This document shows positions 37,818 through 45,928 of a stretch of DNA of 64,000 nt, one piece after another. Below the pieces are notes generated by a model. That model saw nothing but the letters and a program-made list of their open reading frames with translations, was not told where the DNA came from and did no database searches. How positions within the stretch are numbered: position 1 is the first letter of the stretch; every line of letters begins with the position of its first letter. Source of the stretch: Candidatus Bathyarchaeia archaeon (GTDB lineage Archaea; Thermoproteota; Bathyarchaeia; Bathyarchaeales; Bathycorpusculaceae); NCBI GenBank assembly GCA_041447175.1, contig CP166960.1, forward strand, positions 2,434,519 through 2,498,518, read 5' to 3'. Made by a program: the position numbers and the translations under genes.

Positions 37818-38108
37818 TTTTGGTCACCTAAATTTTTCATTAACTTAACCTTTAGCCTGTTGGCTACACGATTTTTTGTTGCGTTTAAAAGTTCAGTGGC
37901 TTTAAGGGTGAGGGAGATGCGGACGGTGAAATAGCTTTTTGGTCTTAAACGGGTGGGGTTTTGGCTGTATTTACGTTGGATGAACGCAATCGCCTTTGAT
38001 GAACGCAATCCCTCATCTTGGGTCACTCACCGCACCATAACCTAGTCAATCTTATAAACATATCTTAGCAGTTGAATCACGATTTAAGGCTTAACCCCTC
38101 AAGCCCGT
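37818..38108. other. his operon upstream region
   Basis: About 290 bases. On the his strand a TATA-like CTTTTAAACGC lies near 37880-37890, about 65-70 nt before hisG. Two identical 13-mers further upstream are listed separately. No histidine-rich leader peptide was found. Confidence 0.45.
37979..38010. promoter_or_regulatory. tandem 13-bp direct repeats upstream of hisG
   Basis: GATGAACGCAATC occurs at 37979-37991 and 37998-38010, 19 bases apart from start to start, about two helical turns. The position upstream of the likely his promoter suggests an activator or repressor site. No binding protein can be assigned. Confidence 0.4.
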
Positions 38109-38699
38109 TTATGGTTGCGGGTTAGGCGCTTTGCGTACTTCAAAAACCAGCGGCGGAACCGAATTCTTCAAGTCCAACTCCACCCCTAAAAGCCCCTCCA
38201 AGACACCCGCCAAAATTTCCGCCTCATTAATGAAGGGGGTTTTTGCCAAAAGGTACTTGTCTTTGGTGTAGAAGTCTCCAAAGCCTTGAACCCGAAGCCG
38301 TTTAAACACGCTTTCCCAGTTCTCGCGGGTTATTTGAGGCAAGTCCAAGGTGGTCTCCATGGACACCTTTAACCCGCAGCCCATTTGCCTGCCGATTTCA
38401 CGCCACTTCTCTTGAGGGATGTTGTGGATAAGTATGTTAAGTAGTTCTACGTTGATGAAGGCGATTCGACTGATGCCGCAGTAGTATTCTCCTGGGAAGC
38501 GCCAGTCGTAGATCATCATGCTGCGGTAGACGTCCAGCATTTTGCTGATGAGCGGTTTGATGCCGGGTTCTTTACCTTCCCGAATGAGGCTGTCGATGTA
38601 TTCGCGTTCGTCTTTTTCTAGAATGATGGTTGTGCGTTTTGCTCCGGTTTCGTCTTTTGGTAAGCTTTCTCGGGGGTTTCTTTTTCCGCCGCTCTGCAT
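38109..38699 (-). CDS. ribbon-helix-helix protein with archaeal C-terminal domain
   Basis: About 196 residues from ATG 38699. Residues about 22-60 (KRTTIILEKDEREYIDSLI) read as a CopG/MetJ ribbon-helix-helix. The remainder (YYCGISRIAFINVELLNILI ... KWREIGRQMGCGLKVSM) is a conserved-looking globular domain of unknown function. A TATA-like GCATATAAC lies about 28 nt before ATG 38699, which favours a leaderless start there over ATG 38720. It is probably a DNA-binding regulator. Confidence 0.65.
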   Translation of the reverse strand: MQSGGKRNPRESLPKDETGAKRTTIILEKDEREYIDSLIREGKEPGIKPLISKMLDVYRSMMIYDWRFPGEYYCGISRIAFINVELLNILIHNIPQEKWREIGRQMGCGLKVSMETTLDLPQITRENWESVFKRLRVQGFGDFYTKDKYLLAKTPFINEAEILAGVLEGLLGVELDLKNSVPPLVFEVRKAPNPQP

Positions 38700-38909
38700 A
38701 CCGAGTATGTTTGCAAGCATACGTTATATGCTTTGTTGATTAAACATCCTGTGGCGCAATCTGTATACAGAACCTCCATGCTTGATGGAGCATCTAAAAA
38801 CCCTGTTGAAGTGAACAAATTTAAAAGCTGCCCTGCAACTTTAAAGTTGCCGATGACGAATCTTTAAAAGCTGATTGGTGATGCACCCTGGGGTATCCGA
38901 GGCAAAAGG

Positions 38910-39149
38910 TTAGGTGACTGCTTTCTTTTGCACCAAATACCGCATCATAACCAACCCCACAGCAAAGAGAACAAACCCAACCGCAAAGGAGGCGGCAAGA
39001 TCCACCTTTATGACCACGGCAAGTCCATAGACAATGTAGGTTGGACCTGCAAAAATCAGGAAAACCGACACTATAGTGAGCAGTAATTTACCGAACTTTG
39101 AGCTGACAAAACTGTTATCCATGGTTTGGGTTTCTTCGGTTTGGGTCAT
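38910..39149 (-). CDS. small two-helix membrane protein
   Basis: 79 residues with two hydrophobic segments (about 21-47 and 50-72) and a short basic tail. It has no recognised motif. It is encoded next to the PAC2-family gene on the same strand (29 nt apart) and may be co-transcribed. Confidence 0.65.
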   Translation of the reverse strand: MTQTEETQTMDNSFVSSKFGKLLLTIVSVFLIFAGPTYIVYGLAVVIKVDLAASFAVGFVLFAVGLVMMRYLVQKKAVT

Positions 39150-39177
39150 GCAGTTCCTTCCGCTGTTTTGCTTTCGG

Positions 39178-39834
39178 CTAAAGTGTTTCTGGTAATCCTT
39201 CTTTTATCTCTTTTCCTAACGCCTTCATCAGAAACTTGAACGCAAGCAAACCAGCATTCTTATCTGACTTAAACCCTGTGGTTGCCCCTAACAGGCAGAT
39301 GCCCGGCAAACCGCGCTCTTTAGCCAACGCCAGTGTTAAGCCTGTGCCGCCCACGATTTTGCCTCGGCTGTATAGTGCGGCGCCTTTGTTTTTGAATTCG
39401 TCGGCGAGTTTGGGGTTAGTTGCGGCGACGTAGACTTGGGCTTTTTCTTCGGTTTGGGGGACGCCGCCGATGGTTATGAGGAATTGGCAGCCGAGAGTTT
39501 GAGTGTAGTTGAGGATTTCGCCGCAGACGCTATAGTGTGCTAAGGTGTCGTCGAAACTGGGTTGGGTTTCGCCAGTCATGATAACTAAGTTTGTGTCTTC
39601 AAGTGAGGCCGTGTAGAATTGGTAGTGAGGGAGGCTGGCGGTGCCTTTGGTGTTCACGGCGACGTAGTCGGGGAAGGTGGGGGAGTAGAGTTGGGCGAAG
39701 GGTTTGGCGTTGACGTATTTGATGAGGAGTTGGGCGGCAATTTTGCCGACGTTGCCAAACCCAGGCAGTCCCTGAACGAAAATCGGGTCTTGCAGGGTAG
39801 GAGTTGTGGTTTGGCGTAAGATTGGTTTGTCCAT
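39178..39834 (-). CDS. PAC2-family (proteasome assembly chaperone-like) protein
   Basis: 218 residues of the PAC2/PbaB fold: VQGLPGFGNVGKIAAQLLI near residue 20, LVIMTGETQP, GCQFLITIGGVPQ, KIVGGTGLTLALAKERGLPGICLLG and a late GATTGF. Archaeal relatives include PbaA/PbaB, which assist or bind the proteasome. The precise subfamily is uncertain. Confidence 0.85.
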   Translation of the reverse strand: MDKPILRQTTTPTLQDPIFVQGLPGFGNVGKIAAQLLIKYVNAKPFAQLYSPTFPDYVAVNTKGTASLPHYQFYTASLEDTNLVIMTGETQPSFDDTLAHYSVCGEILNYTQTLGCQFLITIGGVPQTEEKAQVYVAATNPKLADEFKNKGAALYSRGKIVGGTGLTLALAKERGLPGICLLGATTGFKSDKNAGLLAFKFLMKALGKEIKEGLPETL

Positions 39835-39934
39835 GGTTGTGCCCGTGCTTGTATTGTCGAGGGGGTAATTAATGGTTTTGTGTTTTGAAAAAAGAAACTA
39901 TTAATAATCGGCAGACAGGTAGTATCAAGAATCC

Positions 39935-39958
39935 CCTAAGCAAAGGCACACGCTTAGG
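39935..39958 (+). other. hairpin upstream of initiator tRNA
   Basis: CCTAAGC (39935-39941) and GCTTAGG (39952-39958) form a perfect 7-bp stem with a 10-nt loop between a TATA-like TATTAATAAT and the tRNA. Its function is unknown and chance cannot be excluded. Confidence 0.3.
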
Positions 39959-39968
39959 CACAGGCTGT

Positions 39969-40047
39969 AGCGGGGTGGGGTAGCCAGGATTAACCCGCTG
40001 GGCTCATAACCCAGAGATCGGTAGTTCAAATCTACTCCCCGCTACCA
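39969..40047 (+). tRNA. initiator tRNA-Met (CAT)
   Basis: Full cloverleaf: acceptor AGCGGGG/CCCCGCT, D-stem GGG/CCC, anticodon arm CTGGG-CTCATAA-CCCAG, T-arm GGTAG-TTCAAAT-CTACT, discriminator A and an encoded CCA (40045-40047). The A1-U72 pair and three G-C pairs at the bottom of the anticodon stem are the initiator signature. No intron. Confidence 0.95.
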
Positions 40048-40348
40048 CACACAACTTCTCCCGTTTTGTGGCTTACACGTAGGTCAGCTAAGTTTTGACC
40101 GACCCCTACCCCTCTATAGGTTCTGCAATGAATTTCTAATAGCATCCAAATAGACCCCATAGTTTCGCAGTTTACCAGTTGCCCTTGGTACTTTCCCCAA
40201 ATATCCAAAACAAACTATCACCAAGAAACAGCAAAAACCATCTACATCAAAAAGAGGGACGCCCTTTTGAAGCCTTTTCTCTTTTGAAGTGTTTTGGGTA
40301 AAAGGTAATATGTTCAGTGTGGGTTAGTGTTTTGTTGGTGGGTGCCCT
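40048..40348. other. intergenic region after tRNA with repeat A
   Basis: About 300 bases. Contains repeat A copy 3 and, at the right end, the likely promoter and GGTGGGTG ribosome site of the MNT gene. No other gene found. Confidence 0.45.
40097..40126 (+). repeat. dispersed intergenic repeat A, copy 3
   Basis: 27 of 30 positions identical to copy 1 (minus strand of 2194-2223), including CTATAGGTTCTGC. It starts 50 nt after the initiator tRNA. Confidence 0.6.
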
Positions 40349-40639
40349 TTGAAGCTTGAGGTGTTTAAGGTTAAATTGGCGTCTCTTAAGCCTGTTCTTG
40401 CTGAAAAGTACAATGTGGCAACTATTGGTTTCTTTGGGTCTTATGTGAGGGGGGAACAGAAGAGGGAAAGTGATTTGGATGTGCTGGTTGAGTTTTCTGA
40501 GCCCATTAGCCTGTTCAAATTCATCGAGTTGGAAGATTTTCTTAGCAGTAATCTCGGCGTAAAGGTAGATTTGGTGATGCGTGCTTCTTTAAAGCCCAGG
40601 ATTAAAGACCGAATTTTGAATGAGGCGATTTACGTTTGA
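40349..40639 (+). CDS. mntA: MNT-type nucleotidyltransferase antitoxin
   Basis: 96-residue minimal nucleotidyltransferase: GFFGSYVRGEQKRESDLDVLVEF (read in part) with Gly30-Ser31 and Asp42/Asp44, the catalytic GSx9DxD motif, and a third acidic residue in KVDLVM. In characterised pairs MntA adds AMP to a Tyr of the HEPN toxin and so silences it. Start TTG 40349. The stop overlaps the TTG start of the HEPN gene. Confidence 0.88.
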   Translation: MKLEVFKVKLASLKPVLAEKYNVATIGFFGSYVRGEQKRESDLDVLVEFSEPISLFKFIELEDFLSSNLGVKVDLVMRASLKPRIKDRILNEAIYV

Positions 40640-41013
40640 AGAAAGATTGCAGACTTTACATTGATGATATTCTGGAAGCCTCTAACAAAATAGGAGAGTA
40701 CACCAAACGGTTGAATTTTAGCGCGTTTTCTAATGATTCCAAAACTGTGGATGCTGTGGTTAGGAATTTTGAGATTATCGGCGAAGCAACAAAACGACTG
40801 CCTGCTGAAGTTAAAGCCCGAAATCCTCAGGTGCCTTGGCGCATGATGACGGGAACCCGCGATAAACTCATCCATGACTACTCTGGAGTCAATCTGGATG
40901 TTCTTTGGAAAGCGGTCAAAGAAGATATCCCTGCACTGAAACCTGTTTATCGAGCAATTGCTGGCAAAGATGGATCAAGAATCGGCAGAAACTTGCTAAG
41001 TAGCCGAAGCTAA
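40636..41013 (+). CDS. hepT: HEPN-domain toxin (HepT-like, DUF86)
   Basis: 125-residue all-helical HEPN protein with the RNase motif R75-x4-H80-x-Y82 (RDKLIHDY). Tyr82 is the expected AMPylation target. The overlap with the MNT gene by 4 bases marks a type VII toxin-antitoxin operon. HepT proteins cleave RNA, often tRNA, and the unit lies 300 bp from a tRNA gene. Confidence 0.88.
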   Translation: MKKDCRLYIDDILEASNKIGEYTKRLNFSAFSNDSKTVDAVVRNFEIIGEATKRLPAEVKARNPQVPWRMMTGTRDKLIHDYSGVNLDVLWKAVKEDIPALKPVYRAIAGKDGSRIGRNLLSSRS

Positions 41014-41045
41014 ACTTAAAATTAAAATAAGAAAAAATTGTTGGT

Positions 41046-41243
41046 TTAGGCTTTGCCTTTTTCTTCTTTTCCGAAGTAGGTAGTCCACTTCAGCTTACGT
41101 GCGTCACGTTTGAACTTGAGCGAGCTTTTCTTGCATTTGTTTGAGTCAAACCACAAGATGGTGCCGTCGTTCTTAACGTACATCATGCCAGTGCCAGCGG
41201 GAAATTCGGCACCGCAAAATGAACATTTTCTTGGTTTCGGCAT
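41046..41243 (-). CDS. rpl24e: ribosomal protein L24e
   Basis: 65 residues with the zinc-finger pattern CSFCGAEFPAGTGMMYVKNDG and CKKSSLKFKRDARKLKWT. Large-subunit protein. Last of the L7Ae-S28e-L24e set. Confidence 0.96.
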   Translation of the reverse strand: MPKPRKCSFCGAEFPAGTGMMYVKNDGTILWFDSNKCKKSSLKFKRDARKLKWTTYFGKEEKGKA

Positions 41244-41260
41244 AGTTCAGGACTCCCCTT

Positions 41261-41491
41261 TTATCGGTTGATTTTCTTGGCTTCACGTTCAGTCTCGCGC
41301 AGCATCAAGATATCCTGAGCACGCACCGGACCCTTCACGTTGCGGGTGATGATGCGGCCCTTGTCGCGGCCATCCAAGATGCGCACCCGCGCCTGCGTAA
41401 TTTCACCCGTCACGCCTGTACGGGCGATGACTTGGATGACTTCCGCCGGCGTAAGCTGATCGGATGCCTGCGTTTTCTCTTCTTTGCTCAT
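41261..41491 (-). CDS. rps28e: ribosomal protein S28e
   Basis: 76 residues; OB-fold core [21 protein letters not shown] followed by [18 protein letters not shown] and the conserved end [14 protein letters not shown]. Adjacent to rpl7ae with 1 nt between them. Confidence 0.96.
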   Translation of the reverse strand: MSKEEKTQASDQLTPAEVIQVIARTGVTGEITQARVRILDGRDKGRIITRNVKGPVRAQDILMLRETEREAKKINR

Positions 41492-41492
41492 T

Positions 41493-41870
41493 TTACTGCG
41501 AGCCTCTTATCTGCTCAAGACGTGAAATTATTTCCTTAATTAAACCTGTGGCTTCGCCTTCTTTAAGTATGCATGCCGACGCAGCGGGAACATCGATGCC
41601 GATGGCTTTGCCGATTTCTTCTTTGCTGGGCACAAACACGTACGGAATTTTGCGTTCGTCACACAGCAAGGGCAGATGTGCGATGACCTCTGGGGGCTCC
41701 ACATCTTCCGCGATGACAACCAGTTTAGCTATGGCACGTTCCACAGCTTTGGTGGCTTCGTTGGTTCCTTTTCGGACTACGCCTGATTTTGAAGCTATGT
41801 TGAGGGCTTCATAGGCTGCATCTACTACTTCTTTTGGTGCTTCATATTTTACATAGAATGGTTTGGACAT
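41493..41870 (-). CDS. rpl7ae: ribosomal protein L7Ae
   Basis: 125-residue kink-turn RNA-binding protein: [57 protein letters not shown]. In archaea it acts in the ribosome, box C/D and H/ACA RNPs and RNase P. Gar1, another H/ACA protein, is encoded divergently across a 160-bp promoter region. Confidence 0.96.
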   Translation of the reverse strand: MSKPFYVKYEAPKEVVDAAYEALNIASKSGVVRKGTNEATKAVERAIAKLVVIAEDVEPPEVIAHLPLLCDERKIPYVFVPSKEEIGKAIGIDVPAASACILKEGEATGLIKEIISRLEQIRGSQ

Positions 41871-42029
41871 TTTCTTGGCCTCACCCTATTAAGGCACAAA
41901 CTAAACGCTGCTTCTCAAATATGAACGTTTCTGCTGGAAAAACGTTCAACTAAACAAGCTGCCCTCGGTTTTTGTCGAAAGCTTTATAAGGCGTATCACG
42001 TTGACGTTGTTGTTTTTCGAGAGGGGAAC

Positions 42030-42275
42030 GTGTTGCAAAGATTAGGAAAAGTTCTCAACGTGACGCCGTCACAAAACCTTGTCGTGAAAACCGAAAACCC
42101 CCCCAAACTAGGCGCCGCAGTAGTTGATGAGAATCTAAACCTTGTCGGAAAAATCTTCGACATCATTGGCCCAGTGTCTTCTCCGTACGTCGTGGTTAAA
42201 CCCTCCCTTAAGAACCCTGAAAAAATGGCAAACAAGCAACTGTATGTTTCTCCCCCAAAGAAAAACCGGAGATAG
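42030..42275 (+). CDS. gar1: H/ACA RNP protein Gar1
   Basis: 81 residues. Six-stranded barrel core: RLGKVLNVTPSQNLVVKT, GAAVVDENLNLVGKIFDIIGPVSSPYVVVKP (read in part) and a basic KKNRR tail. It assists pseudouridylation guided by H/ACA RNA. GTG start 42030 with GAGGGG just upstream and TATA-like CTTTATAAGG near 41978-41990. TFB follows by 4 nt, in the usual archaeal gar1-tfb order. Confidence 0.93.
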   Translation: MLQRLGKVLNVTPSQNLVVKTENPPKLGAAVVDENLNLVGKIFDIIGPVSSPYVVVKPSLKNPEKMANKQLYVSPPKKNRR

Positions 42276-42279
42276 ATGA

Positions 42280-43251
42280 ATGAGTGGGAATAATGGGTTG
42301 CATGAGAAAACCGATGTGTCCTCGTCGCCACAAAAAACCGCCGTGAAAGTTCAATCCTGCCCCGAATGTGGCAGCACCCGGCTAATGCGCGACTACGAAT
42401 GCGCCGAAATCGTCTGCATGGACTGCGGCTTTGTGGTCGCCGCCAAAATCGCCGACCGCGGCCCCGAATGGCGCGCATTTGACGAAGACCAACGGTCAAA
42501 ACGCACAAGGGTTGGTGCCCCTTTAACTTACACCATCCACGACAAAGGTTTATCCACAACCATCGACTGGCATGACCGGGACGTCTACGGCAAAAGCCTC
42601 AGCCCTGGCCAGAAGGCGCAAGTTTACCGCCTGCGCAAATGGCAGCGCCGCATCCGCGTTAGCGACGCCACCGAACGCAACCTCGCCTTTGCCCTTTCCG
42701 AAATCACAAAGATTTCCAACAACCTCAACTTGCCCAAAAACATCTTGGAAACCGCCTCCGTTATTTACCGCAAAGCCGTCAAGGAACGGCTTATCCGCGG
42801 ACGCAGTATCCAAGGCGTCACCTCCGCTGCCCTCTACTTGGCGTGTAGGCAGTGTGGGCTTCCTCGAACGCTTGACGAGATTGCCCAAGCCTCCAACGTG
42901 AACAAGAAAGAGGTCGGACGCAGCTACCGCTTCTTGATTAAGGAGTTGAATTATTCGATTCCGCCGCTTCGCCCAGGACAATACATAACTAAATTCAGCA
43001 ACCAACTTACAATGCAGGGCAAAGTGGAGGAAATCGCCCACAAAATCCTCGCCTCAGCCAAAGAACTCAAGCTCACTTCAGGGCGTGGTCCAACAGGCAT
43101 CGCAGCCGCCGCCAGCTACATCGCCTCCGTCCTCACCGGAGAACGTAAGACGCAGCGGGAAATCGCCGAAATCGCGCAAGTCACCGAAGTCACCATCCGC
43201 AACCGCTACAAAGAACTTGTTGAGCGACTCATGTTCCAAATCAGCATCTAA
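42280..43251 (+). CDS. tfb: transcription initiation factor IIB (TFB)
   Basis: 323 residues: zinc ribbon with Cys27/Cys30 and Cys46/Cys49 (CPECG, CMDCG), B-reader and B-linker ([21 protein letters not shown]), and two cyclin-like repeats (about 120-210 and 215-310), the first containing [27 protein letters not shown] (read in part). It recruits RNA polymerase to TBP-bound promoters. Confidence 0.97.
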   Translation: MSGNNGLHEKTDVSSSPQKTAVKVQSCPECGSTRLMRDYECAEIVCMDCGFVVAAKIADRGPEWRAFDEDQRSKRTRVGAPLTYTIHDKGLSTTIDWHDRDVYGKSLSPGQKAQVYRLRKWQRRIRVSDATERNLAFALSEITKISNNLNLPKNILETASVIYRKAVKERLIRGRSIQGVTSAALYLACRQCGLPRTLDEIAQASNVNKKEVGRSYRFLIKELNYSIPPLRPGQYITKFSNQLTMQGKVEEIAHKILASAKELKLTSGRGPTGIAAAASYIASVLTGERKTQREIAEIAQVTEVTIRNRYKELVERLMFQISI

Positions 43252-43348
43252 AAGCTCTTTCTTTTTTGTATCCTTTGTTAGCGGGTTCTTGTTGAGATTA
43301 AGCTTAATAGTTGGTCTTGTGTAATCCCTTAGGAAAAGGTGCAGACTT

Positions 43349-43990
43349 ATGGACGGATATGGAATTCAAACTCCCTCACAGTCACAAGCCCAAGGCACGA
43401 CATGGGTGCCTGGAGCCACCACTTTAGGTCTCGTATGCAAAGACGGCGTGATTCTGGCTTCTGAAAAACGCGTCTCCTACGGCTACTTCATCGCCAGCAA
43501 AGGCGGCAAAAAAGTCTTCAAAATCACCGATAAAATCGGCGCCGCCTGTGCCGGCTTAGTCAGTGACATGCAGGTCTTAGTCCGTGATGTAGCGGCGAAC
43601 GCGAACCTGTTTAGCATGGACGTAGGCAGAGCCATCAGCGTGCGCGCCGCTGCTAAACTCATGAGCAACATCCTCTTTAACCGTCGTATGGCACCGCTTA
43701 TCACGCAGACCATCGTGGGCGGCATTGACGACGAAGGACCCAGCCTGTGGGTGCTGGACGTGTTGGGCTCTGTTTTGCCCGACGACTATGCGGTGGTGGG
43801 TTCAGGAACCGAAATCGCTATGGCAGTCATCGAAGAAGGCTACAACAAGGATTTGACGGTTGCCGAAGCCAAACCGTTGGTTGCCCGCGCCATAAAGTCC
43901 GCCATCAGCCGAGACGCCATGAGCGGCGACGGCATCGACCTCTTGGTCATCACCAAGGAAGGCGTAACTGAAGAAACCACAAAATTCTAA
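43349..43990 (+). CDS. psmB: proteasome beta subunit, apparently without catalytic Thr1
   Basis: 213 residues of the beta-type fold: ATTLGLVCKDGVILASEKR, Lys55 in KGGKKVFKI (the Lys33 equivalent), late GSGTEIAMAVIEEGY and SGDGIDLLVI. There is no alpha-type N-terminal helix. Aligned by the invariant Gly5 and Lys33 spacing, the mature position 1 is Ala23, not Thr. This resembles the beta1 subunits of Sulfolobales, which lack their own Thr1 and work with a second, active beta. AGGTG precedes the ATG by about 8 nt. No alpha or second beta gene lies in the window. Confidence 0.88.
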   Translation: MDGYGIQTPSQSQAQGTTWVPGATTLGLVCKDGVILASEKRVSYGYFIASKGGKKVFKITDKIGAACAGLVSDMQVLVRDVAANANLFSMDVGRAISVRAAAKLMSNILFNRRMAPLITQTIVGGIDDEGPSLWVLDVLGSVLPDDYAVVGSGTEIAMAVIEEGYNKDLTVAEAKPLVARAIKSAISRDAMSGDGIDLLVITKEGVTEETTKF

Positions 43991-44031
43991 CCTCCCTTCT
44001 TTTCAACTAACCTGCGAGCCAGCGTGTAGCT

Positions 44032-44679
44032 GTGCCATTGGAGATGAACCCTGTGCCGTTTGAACTGACCGATGCCGAAGGAAAATTCTTAATTGCGCTT
44101 GCCCGAAACACCGCGAAGACCTTTCTGGACACAGGTGAAACCCTAAAGCCGCCCGCGGACACGCCTAAGAAACTTTTTGAGAACTGTGGCGTCTTTGTCA
44201 CCATAAACAAGGTGCAGCGTGGCGGGAACGCCCTGCGTGGCTGCATCGGTTACCCCTACCCCACGAGCCCCCTTGTCAACGCGGTAATTGACAACGCCAT
44301 ACATGCAGCAACACAAGACCCCCGATTTGAACCGATGCACAAAGAGGAGCTTGACCATGTGGTCTTTGAAGTCAGCGTGCTCACGCCGCCTGAGTCTGTG
44401 CAGGTGGATAAGCCTGAGGAATATGTGAAGCAAATCAAGGTGGGCGAACACGGGTTAATCATGGAGCGAGGTTTCTATCGGGGGCTGCTGTTGCCGCAGG
44501 TGCCTGTGGAGTGGGGTTGGTGCGAAGAAGAATTCCTGTGTCAATGCTGTGTGAAAGCGGGGTTGCCGCCTGACAGTTGGCTAACCAAAGGCACAAAGGT
44601 CTACCGTTTTGGCGCTATCGTTTTCGAAGAAGAAACCCCCAACGGAGAAGTCAAACGCAAAAGCCTAACCGACGCCTAA
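44032..44679 (+). CDS. amrA: AMMECR1-domain protein
   Basis: 215 residues of the AMMECR1 family: the signature LRGCIGYPYP, PLVNAVIDNAIHAATQDPRF and EFLCQCCVKAGLPPDSWL at the C-terminal half. GTG 44032 or ATG 44044 may be the start. Family members occur with MEMO and AmrS radical SAM proteins. AmrS is at 30215 here. It converges with the following glycosyltransferase gene, overlapping by 4 bases at the 3' ends. Confidence 0.93.
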   Translation: MPLEMNPVPFELTDAEGKFLIALARNTAKTFLDTGETLKPPADTPKKLFENCGVFVTINKVQRGGNALRGCIGYPYPTSPLVNAVIDNAIHAATQDPRFEPMHKEELDHVVFEVSVLTPPESVQVDKPEEYVKQIKVGEHGLIMERGFYRGLLLPQVPVEWGWCEEEFLCQCCVKAGLPPDSWLTKGTKVYRFGAIVFEEETPNGEVKRKSLTDA

Positions 44680-45830
44680 TGGCGCGGGACTTTTTCGATG
44701 ATTTCGACGGCTCGAGTTAAACCGCTGTATTGGTTCGAAGCCCTGTTTAGAGTTTGCATGTTTGTTTTGTATTTGCTGTAGTTGTCTTCGATGCTTCGAA
44801 CTGCCGCTGCCAGTTGCGTCTTATTTTTTGCCACTATTGAACACTGCATATTCTGTAGTTTTGCGGCGTTTGCCAACTGTTCCGGTTGTGTAGGAACGCA
44901 TATAGTGGGTTTAGTGTATTTGACAGCTTCAAAGCAGGTTATGTGTCCCCCACTGAAAACCACAATGGATGCATTTTGCATTGCTTCGGCGCGTTCCTGA
45001 GCCGAAAGCCACGAATGAATTTCACAGTTACCCCGTTTGACCACTTTTCTCTCCTCCCCCATGGCGCCTAAGCTGACGATGCTTTTAGCTTCTAGACGTT
45101 CAAACGTGGGAACCAGTATGTTTAGAAGTCGGGCGCGGGTTCCAAACGGTCCGCTTACAGGGGCAAAGATATGTTGCTCCGATACTTTGGTTGGTTTGGT
45201 GTCGAAGAAGCTGCCCACAAATTCGGTTTTGTCCCCGATTCCGACACTTCCGAGGTTGCCAATGTTGTATTCGCAGATGGTGTGGGGCGGTTTATTGTCG
45301 GGGATTATGATGCGTTTGCAGCTTTTGACATATCGCTCGATTATTCTTTCGCCGGGGCTAAGCAGGGAGGAGAAGCCTTGGCTTGGTCTGACAAGGTTGG
45401 TTATGTAAACGTCGGGGATTTTCCACCGTTGCGCCATGCGCAGCGCGTTGAGGTCGCCGTCGGCTATGAGGACGTCGGGGGCGATTTCGTAAATGAGCCT
45501 GCGCAGGTCGTAGTAGCGGTGGATGATTTCCATGGCGATAGACGATTTGATTTCGTATTTGTCGGTTTCAGCGTTGTAAACAGGCAGCGAAAAAAGGATG
45601 TTGATGAGTGATGCCGACATAATTATGCCGCTGCTGTTCTCATACCACGCTACGGGCGTGACGGGATAGACGTGTTTGAATTCTTTTTTGAGCAGCTGGT
45701 ATGCTCTTGCGCCTGAAAAAAAGAAAACCTCATGCCCGCGTTGCTCCAGCTGTTTACCCAGCGTCGCTGTGCGGGCGGCGTGTCCTAAACCTAGCTCGGA
45801 GCAAGCATACAACAGTCTCATAAAAGACAT
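44676..45830 (-). CDS. MurG-like GT-B glycosyltransferase
   Basis: 384 residues. N-terminal LLYACSELGLGHAARTATLG and C-terminal VVFSGGHITCFEAVKYTKPTICVP match a conserved archaeal group of putative UDP-GlcNAc-type transferases related to MurG. ATG 45821 (MRLLYAC) is a possible internal start. Probably acts on a lipid or surface glycan precursor; acceptor unknown. Confidence 0.82.
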   Translation of the reverse strand: MSFMRLLYACSELGLGHAARTATLGKQLEQRGHEVFFFSGARAYQLLKKEFKHVYPVTPVAWYENSSGIIMSASLINILFSLPVYNAETDKYEIKSSIAMEIIHRYYDLRRLIYEIAPDVLIADGDLNALRMAQRWKIPDVYITNLVRPSQGFSSLLSPGERIIERYVKSCKRIIIPDNKPPHTICEYNIGNLGSVGIGDKTEFVGSFFDTKPTKVSEQHIFAPVSGPFGTRARLLNILVPTFERLEAKSIVSLGAMGEERKVVKRGNCEIHSWLSAQERAEAMQNASIVVFSGGHITCFEAVKYTKPTICVPTQPEQLANAAKLQNMQCSIVAKNKTQLAAAVRSIEDNYSKYKTNMQTLNRASNQYSGLTRAVEIIEKVPRH

Positions 45831-45928
45831 TGTGGGATAGCTTTATTTTAATTCTCCCCCAAATCGCGCCCAGCATGCCGAAGAAATCACAAGAAGGGAT
45901 TTAAAGTCTAAACGTCAAAATACCAGTT

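Noticed and set aside
37805-38026. Small frame upstream of hisG as a histidine leader peptide
   Set aside because: It contains no histidine cluster and overlaps the hisG start.
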